A stretch of DNA of 64,000 bases from Aldersonia sp. NBC_00410 (GTDB taxonomy: Bacteria; Actinomycetota; Actinomycetes; Mycobacteriales; Mycobacteriaceae): contig NZ_JAPENM010000011.1 in assembly GCF_026342035.1 (NCBI RefSeq), positions 128,989 to 192,988 of the forward strand, given 5' to 3'. The stretch's first letter is position 1, and each line of letters opens with the position of its first letter. The notes beneath the pieces are model-generated. The model did not search any database. It worked only from the letters and a program-made list of their open reading frames with translations, and had not been told where the DNA came from. This document shows positions 7,723 to 18,719 of this stretch, in pieces. Made by a program: the position numbers and the translations under genes.

Positions 7723-10700
7723 TTGGCAGACTCGTTCGTCCACCTGCACAACCACACCGAGTACTCGATGCTCGATGGTGCAGCCAAGATATCGCCGATG
7801 TTCGAAGAGGCGAAACGCCTGGACATGACCGCCGTCGGCATGTCCGACCACGGCAACATGTACGGCGCGTCGGAGTTTTACAACACCGCCAAGAAGTTCG
7901 ATATCAAGCCGATCATCGGCATCGAGGCCTACGTCGCGCCCGCCTCGCGGTTCGATACCAAGCGCGTGCTGTGGGGCGATCGGGCCCAGAAGTCCGACGA
8001 CGTGTCCGGCAGCGGTGCCTATACGCATATGACGCTGGTCGCGGAGAACTCGACCGGTCTGCTGAACCTGTTCAAGCTGTCGTCGCTGGCCTCGATCGAG
8101 GGTCAGCTCGGCAAGTGGGCGCGCATGGACGAAGAGCTCATCGCCCAGCATGCCGAGGGCATCATCGGCACCACCGGTTGCCCGTCGGGTGAGGTGCAGA
8201 CCCGGCTGCGGCTCGGGCACGACCGCGAAGCCCTCGAGGCCGCCGCCAAATGGCAGGAGATCTTCGGCCCGGACAATTACTTCCTCGAGCTGATGGACCA
8301 CGGACTCGACATCGAGCGCCGGGTCCGCGAGGGCCTGATCGATATCGGTCGCAAGCTCGAGATTCCGGCGTTGGCGACCAACGACTGCCATTACGTCACG
8401 AAGGACGCGGCGTCCAATCACGAAGCGCTGCTGTGCATTCAGACCGGAAAGACGCTGTCCGACCCCACCCGGTTCAAGTTCGACGGTGACGGTTACTACC
8501 TCAAGTCGGCCGCCGAGATGCGGGCGATCTGGGACAGCGAGGTGCCCGACGCGTGCGACTCGACGCTGTTGATCGCCGAGCGCGTCCAGCCCTACGACGA
8601 CGTCTGGGCCTTCAAGGACCGAATGCCGATCTTCCCGGTGCCCGAAGGCGAGGACCAGGATTCCTGGTTGCGCAAGGAGGTCGACCGTGGCCTCGAGCGT
8701 CGTTTCCCCGCCGGTGTCCCCGACGAGTACTACACCCGCGCCTACTTCGAGCTCGACGTCATCAAGCAGAAGGGTTTTCCGGCCTACTTCCTGGTGGTCG
8801 GCGACCTGGTCTCGCATGCCAAGGAGGTCGGCATCCGGGTTGGACCGGGCCGTGGTTCGGCGGCCGGTTCGCTGGTTGCCTACGCCCTGGGCATCACCAA
8901 TATCGACCCGATCCCGCACGGACTGCTGTTCGAACGGTTCCTGAACCCGGAACGCCCGTCCGCACCCGATATCGATATCGACTTCGACGATCGCCGCCGC
9001 GGCGAGATGGTGCGCTACGCCACCGAGAAGTGGGGCAGCGACCGCGTCGCGCAGGTCATCACGTTCGGCACCATCAAGACCAAGGCCGCGATCAAGGACT
9101 CGGCGCGAGTTCAGTTCGGCCAGCCCGGGTTTGCCATCGCCGATCAGATCACCAAGGCGCTCCCGCCGCCGATCATGGCCAAGGACATCTCGGTCTCCGG
9201 CATCACCGATCCCACCCATGAGCGGTACAAGGAAGCCGTCGAGGTTCGGCAGCTGATCGACACCAACCCCGACGTGGCCAAGATCTACCAGACCGCCAAG
9301 GGACTCGAGGGCCTGATCCGCAACGCGGGTGTGCATGCATGCGCGGTGATCATGTCGTCGGAACCGTTGATGGACTCGATCCCGGTATGGAAGCGCGCCC
9401 AGGACGGCGCCATCATCACCGGCTGGGATTACCCGTCGTGCGAGGCCATCGGCCTGCTGAAGATGGACTTCCTCGGTCTGCGCAACCTCACCGTCATCGG
9501 TGACGCGATCGACAACATCAAGGCCAACCGCAGCATCGATATCGATCTCGACACGCTTCCGCTGGAAGACCTGGCAACATACGAATTGCTTTCCCGCGGT
9601 GACACTCTCGGCGTGTTTCAGCTCGACGGCGGGCCGATGCGCGACCTGCTGCGGCGAATGCAGCCGACCGGCTTCAACGATATCGTCGCGGTGCTCGCGC
9701 TCTACCGCCCCGGCCCGATGGGCATGAACGCGCACAACGACTATGCCGACCGCAAGAACGGGCGCCAGCCCATCAAGCCCATCCATCCCGAACTCGAGGA
9801 ACCGCTGCGCGACATCCTCGCCGAGACCTACGGCCTGATCGTCTACCAAGAACAGATCATGTTCATCGCGCAGAAGGTCGCCGGCTACTCGATGGGCCGA
9901 GCCGATGCGCTGCGCAAGGCCATGGGCAAGAAGAAGCTCGAAGTGCTCGAAGCCGAGTACGAGGGCTTCCGCGCGGGCATGACCAGTAACGGCTTTTCCG
10001 AGGCCGCGGTGAAGGCGTTGTGGGACACCATCCTTCCGTTCGCCGGTTACGCCTTCAACAAGTCGCACGCGGCCGGCTACGGCCTGGTGTCGTTCTGGAC
10101 CGCCTACCTCAAGGCGAACTTCCCGTCCGAGTACATGGCCGGTCTGCTCACCAGCGTCGGCGACGACAAGGACAAGGCCGCGGTGTATCTCGCCGACTGC
10201 CGCCGGCTCGGGATCACCGTGCTGCCGCCGGACGTGAACGAGTCCGAGCTGAACTTCGCCTCGGTGGGGGAGGACATCCGGTTCGGTCTCGGCGCGGTAC
10301 GCAACGTGGGCTCGAACGTGGTGACGTCGATCATCAATGCGCGCAACGCGAAAACGAAGTTCACCGACTTCTCCGACTACCTGAACAAGATCGATGCCCT
10401 GGCGTGTGCCAAGAAGGTCACCGAGTCGTTGATCAAGGCCGGTGCGTTCGACTCGATGGGGCACCCGCGCAAGGGTCTGCTCCTGATCCACTCGGACGCC
10501 ATCGACGCGGTGATGGGGACGAAGAAAGCCGAGGCGATCGGCCAGTTCGACCTGTTCGGCGGCGGCGACGCAGACGACGCGATCGCCGGGGTGTTCGACG
10601 TGAAGATCCCGGACGAGGAATGGGACGCCAAGCATCGGCTCGCCCTGGAACGGGAAATGTTGGGGCTGTACGTGTCCGGACATCCACTCAACGGTGTGGA

Positions 10701-11259
10701 GCATTTGCTCGCGGCCCAGTCCGACACTCAGATCCCGAGCATCCTGGAAGGGGATGTGAAGGACGGTGCGCAGGTGATCGTCGGCGGCATTCTCGCGTCG
10801 GTGAACCGGCGGATCAACAAGAACGGCATGGCGTGGGCCTCCGCGCAGCTCGAGGACCTGGTCGGCGGGATCGAGGTGCTCTTCTTCCCGCAGTCGTATT
10901 CGGTCTATGGCATGGACATCGCCGAGGACACGGTCGTGTTGGTGAAGGGGCGCGTCTCGGTCCGCGACGATCGAGTGTCGCTGATCGCCAACGACCTTGC
11001 TGTGCCCGATCTTTCGGCGGTGGGTGTGGCGAAGCCGATCGCGGTGAGCATCGCCACCCGGATGTGCACACCCGACAAGGTCGGTGCCCTCAAGCGCGTA
11101 CTGACCAGTCATCCCGGCACGTCGGATGTGCACCTGCGGCTGTTGAGCGGGGAGAAGGTGACCATGATGAAGCTGGACGACAGTCTGCGGGTCACGCCGT
11201 CGCCGGCACTGATGGGCGATCTGAAGGCGCTGCTCGGACCGAGCTGCCTGGCGACCTAG
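7723..11259 (+). CDS. dnaE1: DNA polymerase III alpha subunit (replicative polymerase DnaE1)
   Basis: Main replicative polymerase, about 1,178 residues. The N-terminal PHP domain has intact metal-ligand motifs (HLHNH, SDHGNM), which in mycobacterial DnaE1 form the proofreading 3'-5' exonuclease. The palm carries [15 protein letters not shown] with catalytic aspartates at about 416-420; the helix-hairpin-helix and OB-fold regions follow ([15 protein letters not shown]). Close resemblance to mycobacterial DnaE1 over the whole length supports function and synteny. GGAGGG (7711-7716) abuts ATG 7717 directly but lies six bases before TTG 7723, so TTG is the better start; the proteins differ by two residues. 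It appears monocistronic. Confidence 0.97.
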   Translation: MADSFVHLHNHTEYSMLDGAAKISPMFEEAKRLDMTAVGMSDHGNMYGASEFYNTAKKFDIKPIIGIEAYVAPASRFDTKRVLWGDRAQKSDDVSGSGAYTHMTLVAENSTGLLNLFKLSSLASIEGQLGKWARMDEELIAQHAEGIIGTTGCPSGEVQTRLRLGHDREALEAAAKWQEIFGPDNYFLELMDHGLDIERRVREGLIDIGRKLEIPALATNDCHYVTKDAASNHEALLCIQTGKTLSDPTRFKFDGDGYYLKSAAEMRAIWDSEVPDACDSTLLIAERVQPYDDVWAFKDRMPIFPVPEGEDQDSWLRKEVDRGLERRFPAGVPDEYYTRAYFELDVIKQKGFPAYFLVVGDLVSHAKEVGIRVGPGRGSAAGSLVAYALGITNIDPIPHGLLFERFLNPERPSAPDIDIDFDDRRRGEMVRYATEKWGSDRVAQVITFGTIKTKAAIKDSARVQFGQPGFAIADQITKALPPPIMAKDISVSGITDPTHERYKEAVEVRQLIDTNPDVAKIYQTAKGLEGLIRNAGVHACAVIMSSEPLMDSIPVWKRAQDGAIITGWDYPSCEAIGLLKMDFLGLRNLTVIGDAIDNIKANRSIDIDLDTLPLEDLATYELLSRGDTLGVFQLDGGPMRDLLRRMQPTGFNDIVAVLALYRPGPMGMNAHNDYADRKNGRQPIKPIHPELEEPLRDILAETYGLIVYQEQIMFIAQKVAGYSMGRADALRKAMGKKKLEVLEAEYEGFRAGMTSNGFSEAAVKALWDTILPFAGYAFNKSHAAGYGLVSFWTAYLKANFPSEYMAGLLTSVGDDKDKAAVYLADCRRLGITVLPPDVNESELNFASVGEDIRFGLGAVRNVGSNVVTSIINARNAKTKFTDFSDYLNKIDALACAKKVTESLIKAGAFDSMGHPRKGLLLIHSDAIDAVMGTKKAEAIGQFDLFGGGDADDAIAGVFDVKIPDEEWDAKHRLALEREMLGLYVSGHPLNGVEHLLAAQSDTQIPSILEGDVKDGAQVIVGGILASVNRRINKNGMAWASAQLEDLVGGIEVLFFPQSYSVYGMDIAEDTVVLVKGRVSVRDDRVSLIANDLAVPDLSAVGVAKPIAVSIATRMCTPDKVGALKRVLTSHPGTSDVHLRLLSGEKVTMMKLDDSLRVTPSPALMGDLKALLGPSCLAT

Positions 11260-11262
11260 CCG

Positions 11263-12435
11263 CTACCCCGCGTCGATCGTCCGCGCACTCAGAACGTGAT
11301 CGAGTATCAGTGCCGCACAACCCATCACGCCGGACTGCTCGCCGTGTAGCCACGGCAGGATGCGCAGTTCGCGGGTCGGGAGTGCGGCCGCGTTGCCATA
11401 CAGCGTCTCGCGCAGGCCGGCCACCAGCGTGTCGTATGCCTGCGCCATGTCGCCGCCAACGATGATCGCGTCCGGGTTGAGCAGGTTCACCGCGGCGGCA
11501 AGCACCTCACCGAGATGCCGGCCGCTCTCGCGTAGCATCCGCCGCACCTCGGGATCGCCACCCAACGCGAGGTCGACAACATCGCGGATGTGCCCGACCG
11601 GACGGCCCTGCTGCTGCAGCGCGCGGACCAGGGCCCACCCGCCCGCGATCGCCTCCACACAGCCGGTGTCGCCGCATCGGCAGCGCACGCCTGCCGCGGC
11701 CGCGGTCTTCGTGTGACCCAGTTCCCCGGCCGCCCCGAGTGCGCCGCGCTGCAGTTTGCCGCCCGAGATGATCCCGGCGCCCAGCCCGGTCGAGGCCTTC
11801 ACCAGCAGCATGTCCCGATAGCCCTCGCGACGATCGCGTCGCTCGGCCAGCGCCATGACGTTCGCGTCGTTGTCCAGCAGCACCGGCGCGTCGGTCAGCT
11901 TCCGGAGATATGGGGCCAGGGGCACCCCGTCCCAGCCGCTCATCACGGGGGAGTCCAGGCTGCAGCCGCGCTCGGTGTCGGCGGTCCCGGGAAGGGACAA
12001 CCCCACTCCGAGGATTGGGGCCCCAGCGTGGCCCGACTCGGCGAGCAGCACTTCGAGCCGCTTCGCGAGGTCGGGCATCAGGTCGTCGGGGCCGATGCCG
12101 ATTTCCTGGTCGACGTTGGTCATCGCGAGGATCTCGCCGTCGAGCCGGCACACCGCGAGCTGTGTGCGGCTGCGTCCGATCGCACCGACGAGCACCACGC
12201 CTGCGTCCGCATCGAACACCAGACGCACCGGCGGTCGCCCGCCGGTCGACGAACCGTCGGCTCGTTCGGTGACCAGGCCACGGGTCTGCAGATCCGATAC
12301 CCGGGCCGCGACGGCGGTGCGCGACAGTCCGGTCACCCGGCCGACCTCGGCGCGGGTGTCCGCGATGCCGTCACGAATGAGCACGAAGACGTCGCCTACG
12401 GTCGCAACCGCCGTCGAGTGCCGTGACATGCGCAT
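11263..12435 (-). CDS. ROK-family transcriptional regulator, likely of the adjacent zwf-edd-eda genes
   Basis: 390 residues. An N-terminal winged helix-turn-helix (about 10-65, including [19 protein letters not shown]) precedes a ROK sugar-kinase-like domain with the ATP/sugar motifs LLDNDANVMA, GLGAGIISGG and the ROK zinc signature CRCGDTGCVEA. Regulators of this architecture (NagC/Mlc/XylR type) sense sugars or sugar phosphates. Start is ATG 12435 or 12429; no strong ribosome site is visible. It is divergent from zwf with 129 bases between starts, the classical arrangement for local control, and its stop lies four bases after dnaE1. Control of the Entner-Doudoroff genes is inferred from position. 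Confidence 0.88.
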   Translation of the reverse strand: MRMSRHSTAVATVGDVFVLIRDGIADTRAEVGRVTGLSRTAVAARVSDLQTRGLVTERADGSSTGGRPPVRLVFDADAGVVLVGAIGRSRTQLAVCRLDGEILAMTNVDQEIGIGPDDLMPDLAKRLEVLLAESGHAGAPILGVGLSLPGTADTERGCSLDSPVMSGWDGVPLAPYLRKLTDAPVLLDNDANVMALAERRDRREGYRDMLLVKASTGLGAGIISGGKLQRGALGAAGELGHTKTAAAAGVRCRCGDTGCVEAIAGGWALVRALQQQGRPVGHIRDVVDLALGGDPEVRRMLRESGRHLGEVLAAAVNLLNPDAIIVGGDMAQAYDTLVAGLRETLYGNAAALPTRELRILPWLHGEQSGVMGCAALILDHVLSARTIDAG

Positions 12436-12564
12436 ATGGCCATTGAAGCAACCGAAGTAACGTGCGGCAACTCCGACTTTTACCCAGAAAAAACATAAGT
12501 ACGCTTTCCATCGGGCCAAAGTGTCTCTACGGTTGAGCACGACCGCCAGCCCTAAGGAGGCGTC
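12436..12564. promoter_or_regulatory. Divergent promoter region between the ROK regulator and zwf
   Basis: 129 bases, clearly more AT-rich around 12478-12515 than the surroundings (a run of six A's near 12490). It must hold both promoters and probably the ROK operator. I could not pick out a convincing long palindrome or -35/-10 pair. The only firm element is the strong ribosome site AAGGAGG before zwf. Confidence 0.4.
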
Positions 12565-14046
12565 ATGCCGACAAGCACGCAGGCCGTGGATTCTTGTGAT
12601 TTCGTGGTGTTCGGAGGGACCGGAGACCTCGCCGTCCGAAAGTTGTTGCCCGCCCTCTATCAGTGCGACCGCGCCGGTCGCCTGTCCATCCAGACCAGAA
12701 TCGTCGCCGTATCGCGATCGGGTCTCGACACCGCCGGATACCGCGACAAGGTGCTCGGCGAACTCGCCCGATTCGTCCCCGCCGAATCGCTCGACGCGAC
12801 GATAGCGGAGCGCTTTCTGGCTCGGCTGGACTACGCCACAGTCGACGTCTGCGACCCCGGCAGGTGGGACGAACTCGTCGAGGCGCTGCACGTCCGCCCC
12901 GGTACCACGAGGGTCTACTATCTCGCCTGCGCACCAGAGCTTTTCGGTCCGATCTGTGCCGGCCTGGCCGACCGAGGTCTGGTCGACGAGCGGTCCCGCG
13001 TCGTCTTGGAGAAGCCGATCGGCCATGACCTCGCCTCGGCGCGGGCCATCAACGACGCTGTGGGAGAGGTCTTCTCCGAATCGCAGATCTTCCGGATCGA
13101 CCACTACCTCGGCAAGGAGAGCGTGCAGAACCTGCTGGTCACACGTTTCGCCAACACCGTGCTGGAGCCGTTGTGGAATTCCGGTTCGGTCGATCACGTA
13201 CAGATCACCGTCGCCGAGACGCTCGGCGTCGGAAGTCGCGGCGGCTACTACGAATCCGCAGGTGCGCTGCGCGACATGATCCAGAACCATCTGCTGCAGG
13301 TGCTCTGCCTCGTTGCGATGGAGCCACCCACCTACGTCGGACGCGAAACCGTGCGCGACGAGAAGCTGAAGGTGCTGCAGGCGCTCGCGCCGCTCACCGC
13401 CGACGATGTCGCTACCCGCACGGTCGCAGGCCAGTACACCGCGGGCCTGGTGGACGGCGCGGCAGCACCGGCCTACACCGCCGAAGCCGACAATCCGGCG
13501 TCCCGTACCGAGACCTTCGCCGCGATCAAGGCGGAGGTGCGCAACTGGCGCTGGGCCGGCGTGCCGTTCTATCTGCGCACCGGCAAGCGGATGGCGCGGC
13601 GCACGTCGGAGATCGTGATCGCCTTCAAACCCGTTCCGCACCCGATGTTCCCGAACGCCACCGGCACCACCGAGCCGAACAAGCTGGTCATCCGGCTGCA
13701 GCCGGACGAGGGTATGCGGCTGCACATGACCGCGAAACAGCCGGGTCCGGGCGGGATCCGATTACGCCCCGTTTCGCTGAATCTCAACTACACCGACACA
13801 TTCCGCACGCCGTCCCCGGATGCCTACGAGCGGTTGCTGATGGACGTCGTCAAGGGTGACCCCACGCTGTTCATGCGCCGCGACGAGGTGGAAGCGGCCT
13901 GGGCATGGGTGGAGCCGGTACTGGTCGGATGGCAGGAGTCCGAACGCGGGCCGCGCAGCTATCCCGCCGGTACCGACGGACCCACCGCCGCCAACACCCT
14001 GATCGAGCGCGACGGTCGAATCTGGCACGAAGGAGCAAGCGCGTGA
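12565..14046 (+). CDS. zwf: Glucose-6-phosphate dehydrogenase, Entner-Doudoroff copy
   Basis: Oxidises glucose 6-phosphate to 6-phosphogluconolactone. 493 residues with the nucleotide-binding motif [10 protein letters not shown] (about 17-26), EKPIGHDL, and the active-site peptide RIDHYLGKE (about 177-185). Start ATG 12565 has AAGGAGG four bases upstream. Its stop overlaps the GTG of edd, so zwf-edd are coupled and eda follows: the complete Entner-Doudoroff route apart from lactonase, for which no pgl gene is nearby. A second, more divergent G6PD lies at 31597-33087. NAD versus NADP preference cannot be read confidently. Confidence 0.95.
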   Translation: MPTSTQAVDSCDFVVFGGTGDLAVRKLLPALYQCDRAGRLSIQTRIVAVSRSGLDTAGYRDKVLGELARFVPAESLDATIAERFLARLDYATVDVCDPGRWDELVEALHVRPGTTRVYYLACAPELFGPICAGLADRGLVDERSRVVLEKPIGHDLASARAINDAVGEVFSESQIFRIDHYLGKESVQNLLVTRFANTVLEPLWNSGSVDHVQITVAETLGVGSRGGYYESAGALRDMIQNHLLQVLCLVAMEPPTYVGRETVRDEKLKVLQALAPLTADDVATRTVAGQYTAGLVDGAAAPAYTAEADNPASRTETFAAIKAEVRNWRWAGVPFYLRTGKRMARRTSEIVIAFKPVPHPMFPNATGTTEPNKLVIRLQPDEGMRLHMTAKQPGPGGIRLRPVSLNLNYTDTFRTPSPDAYERLLMDVVKGDPTLFMRRDEVEAAWAWVEPVLVGWQESERGPRSYPAGTDGPTAANTLIERDGRIWHEGASA

Positions 14047-15875
14047 GCGATATTCATCCGGTACTGCGGGACACCACCGAGCGCATCGCCGAGCGGAGCG
14101 CCCAGCAACGCGATGCGTACCTCGCTCGCATCGCGAACGCAGCACGACGTGGCCCTGCCCGCGGCCGCCTGGCCTGTGCGAACCTCGCGCACGGTTTCGC
14201 CGCCGCCGGCGAACAGAAACGCGCGTTGCGCGCCAACGTCAAGCCCAACATCGCCATCGTCTCCGCATACAACGACATGCTCTCCGCGCACAAGCCACTG
14301 GCGGAGTTCCCGGATCAGCTCAAGGCAGCGGTGATCGAGGCGGGCGGGATCGCGCAGTTCGCGGGCGGCGTACCGGCCATGTGTGACGGCATCACCCAGG
14401 GCCGTGACGGCATGCAATTGTCGCTGTTCAGTCGCGATGTGATTGCCATGTCCACCGCGATCGCGTTGTCGCACGACATGTTCGACGCGGTCCTGCTGCT
14501 CGGTGTCTGCGACAAAATTGTGCCCGGAATGCTCATCGGCGCACTCGGTTTCGGCCACCTGCCCGCGATGTTCGTCCCGGCCGGACCGATGACATCGGGA
14601 CTGCCGAACGGGGAGAAGGCCAAGGTGCGCCAGCTCTACGCCGAGGGCAAGGTCGATCGCGACGCGCTGCTCGAGGCGGAAGCGCAGTCCTACCACGGCG
14701 ACGGCACCTGCACGTTCTTCGGCACCGCGAACTCGAACCAGTTGCTGATGGAGGTGATGGGGCTGCACCTGCCCGGCTCGAGTTTCGTCAATCCCGGCAC
14801 CCCGTTGCGTGCGGCGTTGACTGCCGAGGCCGGCCGCCGGGTGACCCGGCTTACCGATCTCGGCGACGACTACACCCCGCTCGGTGAATTGGTCGACGAA
14901 CGTGCGATCGTCAACGCGTGTGTCGCGCTGCTCGCCACCGGCGGGTCGTCCAACCACACCATGCACCTGGTCGCCATTGCCCGGGCCGCCGGAATCACGT
15001 TGACCTGGAACGACATCGCGGAGCTGTCCGCGGTCGTGCCGTTGATGGCGCGGATCTACCCCAACGGCAGCGCGGACGTGAACCACTTCCACGCAGCGGG
15101 TGGACTCGGCTTCGCCGTCGGCTCGTTGCTCGATGCGGGCCTGCTGCACGAGGACGTGGCCACGGTCGCCGGTCGCGGCCTGCGCCGCTACACCGCGGAG
15201 CCCACGCTCGCCGCCGATCGCGTCGAGTGGCGCCCCGGCACGCGCACAAGCCTCGACACCGACGTATTGCGCAGCACCACGGATCCGTTCGCTGACGAAG
15301 GTGGCCTGCGGGTGCTCGACGGAAACCTGGGCGCAGCAGTGGTCAAGACATCGGCGCTTGCGCCGCAACACTTGACGGTGACCGCTGCGGCACGGGTGTT
15401 CGACGATCAGGCAGACTTCCTCGCGGCCTTCGCCGCGGACGAACTCGACACCGACCTGATCGCGGTGCTGCGCTACCAGGGGCCGCGGGCCAATGGCATG
15501 CCGGAACTGCACAAGCTCACCCCGGCCCTGGGTGTGCTGCAGGACCGCGGGCGGCGCGTCGCGCTGGTGACCGACGGCCGGATGTCGGGCGCGTCCGGAA
15601 ACGTGCCGGCCGCAATCCATCTCACCCCGGAAGCGGCGTCGGGCGGTCCGCTCGCCAAGGTGCGCGATGGCGACCTGCTGACCCTGGACGCGGCCACCGG
15701 CGCACTGACCCTGCACCTTTCCGATGACGAACTCGCCGCGCGTCCCGAGACCGGGCGCCGGCTCGGTGACGACGAGTGGGTCGGCACCGGTCGGGAGATC
15801 TTCGCGACCATGCGTGCCACGGTCGGCCCGGCCGACCAGGGCGCCAGCATCTTTCCCTTCGCTACCCAGAACTGA
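14043..15875 (+). CDS. edd: 6-Phosphogluconate dehydratase
   Basis: Dehydrates 6-phosphogluconate to 2-keto-3-deoxy-6-phosphogluconate. 610 residues, the usual Edd length. IlvD/Edd family motifs with iron-sulfur Cys residues are present: [17 protein letters not shown] and [11 protein letters not shown], and the C-terminal [16 protein letters not shown]. The Edd-specific opening ([12 protein letters not shown] ... [20 protein letters not shown]) separates it from dihydroxyacid dehydratase (IlvD). GTG 14043 overlaps the zwf stop. Eda follows after 11 bases with a GAGGAG ribosome site. Entner-Doudoroff genes are absent from M. tuberculosis, so this block is an accessory trait relative to that genome. 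Confidence 0.95.
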   Translation: MSDIHPVLRDTTERIAERSAQQRDAYLARIANAARRGPARGRLACANLAHGFAAAGEQKRALRANVKPNIAIVSAYNDMLSAHKPLAEFPDQLKAAVIEAGGIAQFAGGVPAMCDGITQGRDGMQLSLFSRDVIAMSTAIALSHDMFDAVLLLGVCDKIVPGMLIGALGFGHLPAMFVPAGPMTSGLPNGEKAKVRQLYAEGKVDRDALLEAEAQSYHGDGTCTFFGTANSNQLLMEVMGLHLPGSSFVNPGTPLRAALTAEAGRRVTRLTDLGDDYTPLGELVDERAIVNACVALLATGGSSNHTMHLVAIARAAGITLTWNDIAELSAVVPLMARIYPNGSADVNHFHAAGGLGFAVGSLLDAGLLHEDVATVAGRGLRRYTAEPTLAADRVEWRPGTRTSLDTDVLRSTTDPFADEGGLRVLDGNLGAAVVKTSALAPQHLTVTAAARVFDDQADFLAAFAADELDTDLIAVLRYQGPRANGMPELHKLTPALGVLQDRGRRVALVTDGRMSGASGNVPAAIHLTPEAASGGPLAKVRDGDLLTLDAATGALTLHLSDDELAARPETGRRLGDDEWVGTGREIFATMRATVGPADQGASIFPFATQN

Positions 15876-15886
15876 GGAGATCAGAA

Positions 15887-16501
15887 ATGACCGAATCGCT
15901 GCTCGACCGAGCACCCGTCGTTCCCGTCGTCGTCATCGACGACGTCGAGCACGCCATCCCGCTGGCCCGGGCGTTGGTGTTCGGCGGCCTGCCGGTGATC
16001 GAACTGACACTGCGCACGCCGGACGCGCTCGATGCGATCGAACGGATCGCCGCCGAGGTGCCGGAAATCCTCGTCGGTGCCGGCACCGTGGTCACGCCCG
16101 CGCAGGCCAAGCAGGCTGCCGACGCCGGTGCACAGTTCCTGGTCTCGCCCGGGAGCACGCCGGCGCTGCTGCGCGCGATGACCGACACCGGTCTGCCGCA
16201 TCTACCCGGTGTGGCGACCGTCTCGGAGGTGCTCGGATTGCTCGAGGCGGGCTACACCGAGATGAAGTTCTTCCCGGCGCAGGCCTGCGGCGGCGCGAAG
16301 TTCCTCGCTTCGATCCATTCGCCCGTGCCGGCCGCGCGGTTCTGCCCGACCGGCGGCATCACTGCGGATAACGCCCCGGACTACCGCAAGCTGCCGAACG
16401 TTGGTTGCGTGGGCGGATCGTGGATCACGCCGTCGGACGCGCTCGACGCGCAGGACTGGACCGCGATCGCGGGCTATGCCCGCGGCGCGGCGCGCCTCTA
16501 A
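15887..16501 (+). CDS. eda: KDPG aldolase (2-keto-3-deoxy-6-phosphogluconate aldolase)
   Basis: Splits KDPG into pyruvate and glyceraldehyde 3-phosphate. 204 residues, normal length. The Schiff-base lysine lies in EMKFFPA (Lys 127) and the general acid/base Glu in VIELTLRT (Glu 39), matching E45/K133 of the E. coli enzyme. It is the third gene of the zwf-edd-eda unit, 11 bases after edd, with GAGGAG upstream of ATG 15887. Its stop codon overlaps the stop of the opposite-strand membrane protein gene by four bases. Confidence 0.95.
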   Translation: MTESLLDRAPVVPVVVIDDVEHAIPLARALVFGGLPVIELTLRTPDALDAIERIAAEVPEILVGAGTVVTPAQAKQAADAGAQFLVSPGSTPALLRAMTDTGLPHLPGVATVSEVLGLLEAGYTEMKFFPAQACGGAKFLASIHSPVPAARFCPTGGITADNAPDYRKLPNVGCVGGSWITPSDALDAQDWTAIAGYARGAARL

Positions 16502-16752
16502 GTATTCGGCGCGGCGCGGCTCGGCGTGGGTGCCCGCCGCTCGCGAAGCAGGCCCAGCACCCAGACCACCGTGCCGGCCGCGGCGCCACCGAGCACGGCG
16601 ACCTGGGCGGACTGGGTAGCCAATAGCGCGAAGAGGAGCACGACCAGGGCACCGGCGAGGGCTTCGAGCTTGTACAGCGGCCACACCGTCCCAGCGATCT
16701 CGATGCCGGTGCGGGGCGAACTTGCCGTTCCGGCGCGCTCCACGGTCGTCAT
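16498..16752 (-). CDS. Small two-helix membrane protein, function unknown
   Basis: 84 residues from ATG 16752. After a polar N-terminus come two hydrophobic stretches (about residues 28-47 and 50-68) separated by a very short turn, then a basic tail LLRERRAPTPSR that would lie in the cytosol. No family recognised. It is convergent with eda (four-base overlap of the stops) and about 130 bases from the divergent deazaflavin-type gene. The regular hydrophobic pattern and clean start support a real gene, but no homology is known to me. Confidence 0.6.
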   Translation of the reverse strand: MTTVERAGTASSPRTGIEIAGTVWPLYKLEALAGALVVLLFALLATQSAQVAVLGGAAAGTVVWVLGLLRERRAPTPSRAAPNT

Positions 16753-16881
16753 GTTGTGAGGGTACTGCGCGGACTTGATTTCGGCCAGCCGAACTTTCGA
16801 GTTCAGTTGTGCAAGGCGCCTTCTCGCGTGTGGAAATCGCGTTCTCGGGAATAGTCGCCGTGCAGCATGGTTGCATCGGGC

Positions 16882-17316
16882 ATGCCATTGATCGGTGAAT
16901 ACGAACCCAGTCCCAGCGCCTGGTCGCGCGAACAGGCGGAGACCTTCGAGCAGACCGACGGCCGCGAGGCCAACACCATGAAGGATGTGCCGATCATCCT
17001 GCTCACCACCAAGGGAGCCAAGACCGGCAAGCTGCGCAAGACGCCGCTCATGCGTGTCGAGCACGACGGCGAGTATGCCGTCGTGGCATCGCTCGGTGGC
17101 GCGCCGAAACACCCGGTCTGGTACCACAACATCGTCGCCGAACCGCATGTGGAACTGCAGGACGGCGCCGAGCGCCACGACTACACGGCGCGTGAGGTGC
17201 ACGGCGAGGAGCGCGACCTGTGGTGGCAGCGGGCAGCCGAGGTCTGGCCGGATTACAACGAGTATCAGACCAAGACCGACCGGGTCATTCCGGTCTTCGT
17301 GCTGACCCGGCAGTAG
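16882..17316 (+). CDS. Deazaflavin (F420)-dependent nitroreductase-family protein (DDN type)
   Basis: 144 residues from ATG 16882, the usual start of the family ([13 protein letters not shown]); ATG 16867 would add five residues. The diagnostic motifs [22 protein letters not shown] and [13 protein letters not shown] identify the DDN/DUF385 split-barrel family, whose members bind coenzyme F420 and reduce quinones or nitro compounds. In M. tuberculosis the comparable gene Rv1558 also precedes ilvA. The natural substrate is unknown. There is no clear operon partner; ilvA starts 61 bases downstream on the same strand. Confidence 0.88.
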   Translation: MPLIGEYEPSPSAWSREQAETFEQTDGREANTMKDVPIILLTTKGAKTGKLRKTPLMRVEHDGEYAVVASLGGAPKHPVWYHNIVAEPHVELQDGAERHDYTAREVHGEERDLWWQRAAEVWPDYNEYQTKTDRVIPVFVLTRQ

Positions 17317-17377
17317 CCCGAACGTCGGAAGCCACCCCGGTACCGGACCCGCCCGCGAAAGTGGCAGCATATTGCGG

Positions 17378-18697
17378 GTGTCCGGAACTCCGAACGTGAC
17401 CGAGCCGACCGAATTGTCCACCGTGGTTACCGCGGAGGACATCGATGCTGCGAACGCGCGGATTTCGCCCGTCATTGCCGCCACTCCGCTGCAGCGCTGC
17501 GACCGGCTGTCCGCGGTCACCGGCGCGGAGATCTATCTCAAGCGTGAGGACCTCGGCGTGGTGCGCAGCTACAAGCTGCGCGGGGCCTACAACCTGATCG
17601 TTCAGCTCGATCCCGAGGAGCTGGCCAGGGGTGTCGTCACGGCCAGTGCGGGCAATCATGCCCAGGGTGTCGCGTTCGCGTGCAAGAGCCGCGGCATCAA
17701 CGGGCGTATCTACGTGCCACGCAATACGCCGAAGCAGAAGCGCGACCGGATCCGCGTGCACGGTGGGGAGTTCGTCGAACTGATCGCGATCGGGGACACC
17801 TTCGACGACGCCGCGGCGGCCGCCCGGGACGACGTGGCACGCACCGGCGCGGTCATGGTCCCGCCGTTCGACGACCCACGCACCGTCGCCGGGCAAGGCA
17901 CGATCGCGGCGGAGATTCTCGACCAGCTCGGCCGGGCGCCGGATCTGGTCGTGGTCCCGGTCGGGGGCGGCGGCTGCATCTCGGGCATCACGACCTACCT
18001 GCGCGAGCGCGCACCGCAGGCGAGTGTGCTCGGCATCGAGCCTGCGGGCGCGGCGTGCATGACCGCCGCGATCGTGGCGGGTGGTCCGGTGACGCTGCCC
18101 GAGATCGACCCGTTCGTCGACGGCGCCGCGGTTCGCCGCGCCGGGGACGTGACGCACGCGGCCATGGCCGCGCTTGGGGCGCGGGTCGGGTCCGTGACCG
18201 GTGCGCCCGGCGAACTCGCGCTGTCCCACGTCGACGAGGGTGCCATCTGCACCGCGATGCTCGAGCTGTACCAAAACGAGGGCATCATCGCCGAGCCGGC
18301 CGGCGCGCTCTCGATCGCCGCGCTGGCGTCCTTCCCGCCCGACCCCGGCTCGACGGTGGTGTGCCTGGTGTCCGGCGGCAACAACGACGTCTCTCGCTAC
18401 GGCGAGATCGTGGAGCGCTCGCTGGTCCACCTCGGTCTCAAGCACTACTTCCTCGTCGACTTCCCGCAGGAGCCGGGCGCGCTGCGCCGCTTCCTCGACG
18501 AGGTGCTCGGCCCGGACGACGACATCACCTTGTTCGAGTACGTCAAGCGCAACAACCGGGAGACCGGCGCGGCGCTGGTCGGCGTCGAACTCGGTCGCCG
18601 CGATGGGCTCGAGCCGTTGCTGGAGCGGATGGACAAGTCGCGCTTGCAGATCGAGCAGCTCGAACCGGGTTCGCCGGCCTACCGCTACCTCACCTGA
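17378..18697 (+). CDS. ilvA: Threonine ammonia-lyase (threonine deaminase), biosynthetic
   Basis: PLP enzyme converting threonine to 2-ketobutyrate, the first step of isoleucine synthesis. About 439 residues. The PLP lysine is in VRSYKLRGAYN (Lys about 66), the phosphate-binding loop is VGGGGCISG, and ASAGNHAQG is conserved. The C-terminal 90 residues (VDFPQEPGALRRFLDEVLG) form one ACT-like regulatory domain, so feedback inhibition by isoleucine is expected as in the short actinobacterial enzymes. The start is uncertain: TTG 17372, GTG 17378 and GTG 17396 are in frame with no clear ribosome site. The position before the tre genes is as in mycobacteria. Confidence 0.95.
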   Translation: MSGTPNVTEPTELSTVVTAEDIDAANARISPVIAATPLQRCDRLSAVTGAEIYLKREDLGVVRSYKLRGAYNLIVQLDPEELARGVVTASAGNHAQGVAFACKSRGINGRIYVPRNTPKQKRDRIRVHGGEFVELIAIGDTFDDAAAAARDDVARTGAVMVPPFDDPRTVAGQGTIAAEILDQLGRAPDLVVVPVGGGGCISGITTYLRERAPQASVLGIEPAGAACMTAAIVAGGPVTLPEIDPFVDGAAVRRAGDVTHAAMAALGARVGSVTGAPGELALSHVDEGAICTAMLELYQNEGIIAEPAGALSIAALASFPPDPGSTVVCLVSGGNNDVSRYGEIVERSLVHLGLKHYFLVDFPQEPGALRRFLDEVLGPDDDITLFEYVKRNNRETGAALVGVELGRRDGLEPLLERMDKSRLQIEQLEPGSPAYRYLT

Positions 18698-18719
18698 GCG
18701 AGCCCCTGCGCGCAGACGG

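Noticed and set aside
7696-11133. A 1,145-codon open frame antisense to dnaE1
   Set aside because: In GC-rich DNA the frame opposite a long gene often stays open. Its translation is rich in Arg, His and Val with no domain, whereas dnaE1 matches its family along its whole length.
12436-13725. Upstream extension of the ROK regulator frame, antisense to zwf
   Set aside because: The protein becomes ROK-like only after the Met at 12435; the extension mirrors zwf.
13959-15914. Long open frame antisense to edd
   Set aside because: Same GC-skew artefact; edd is complete and recognisable.
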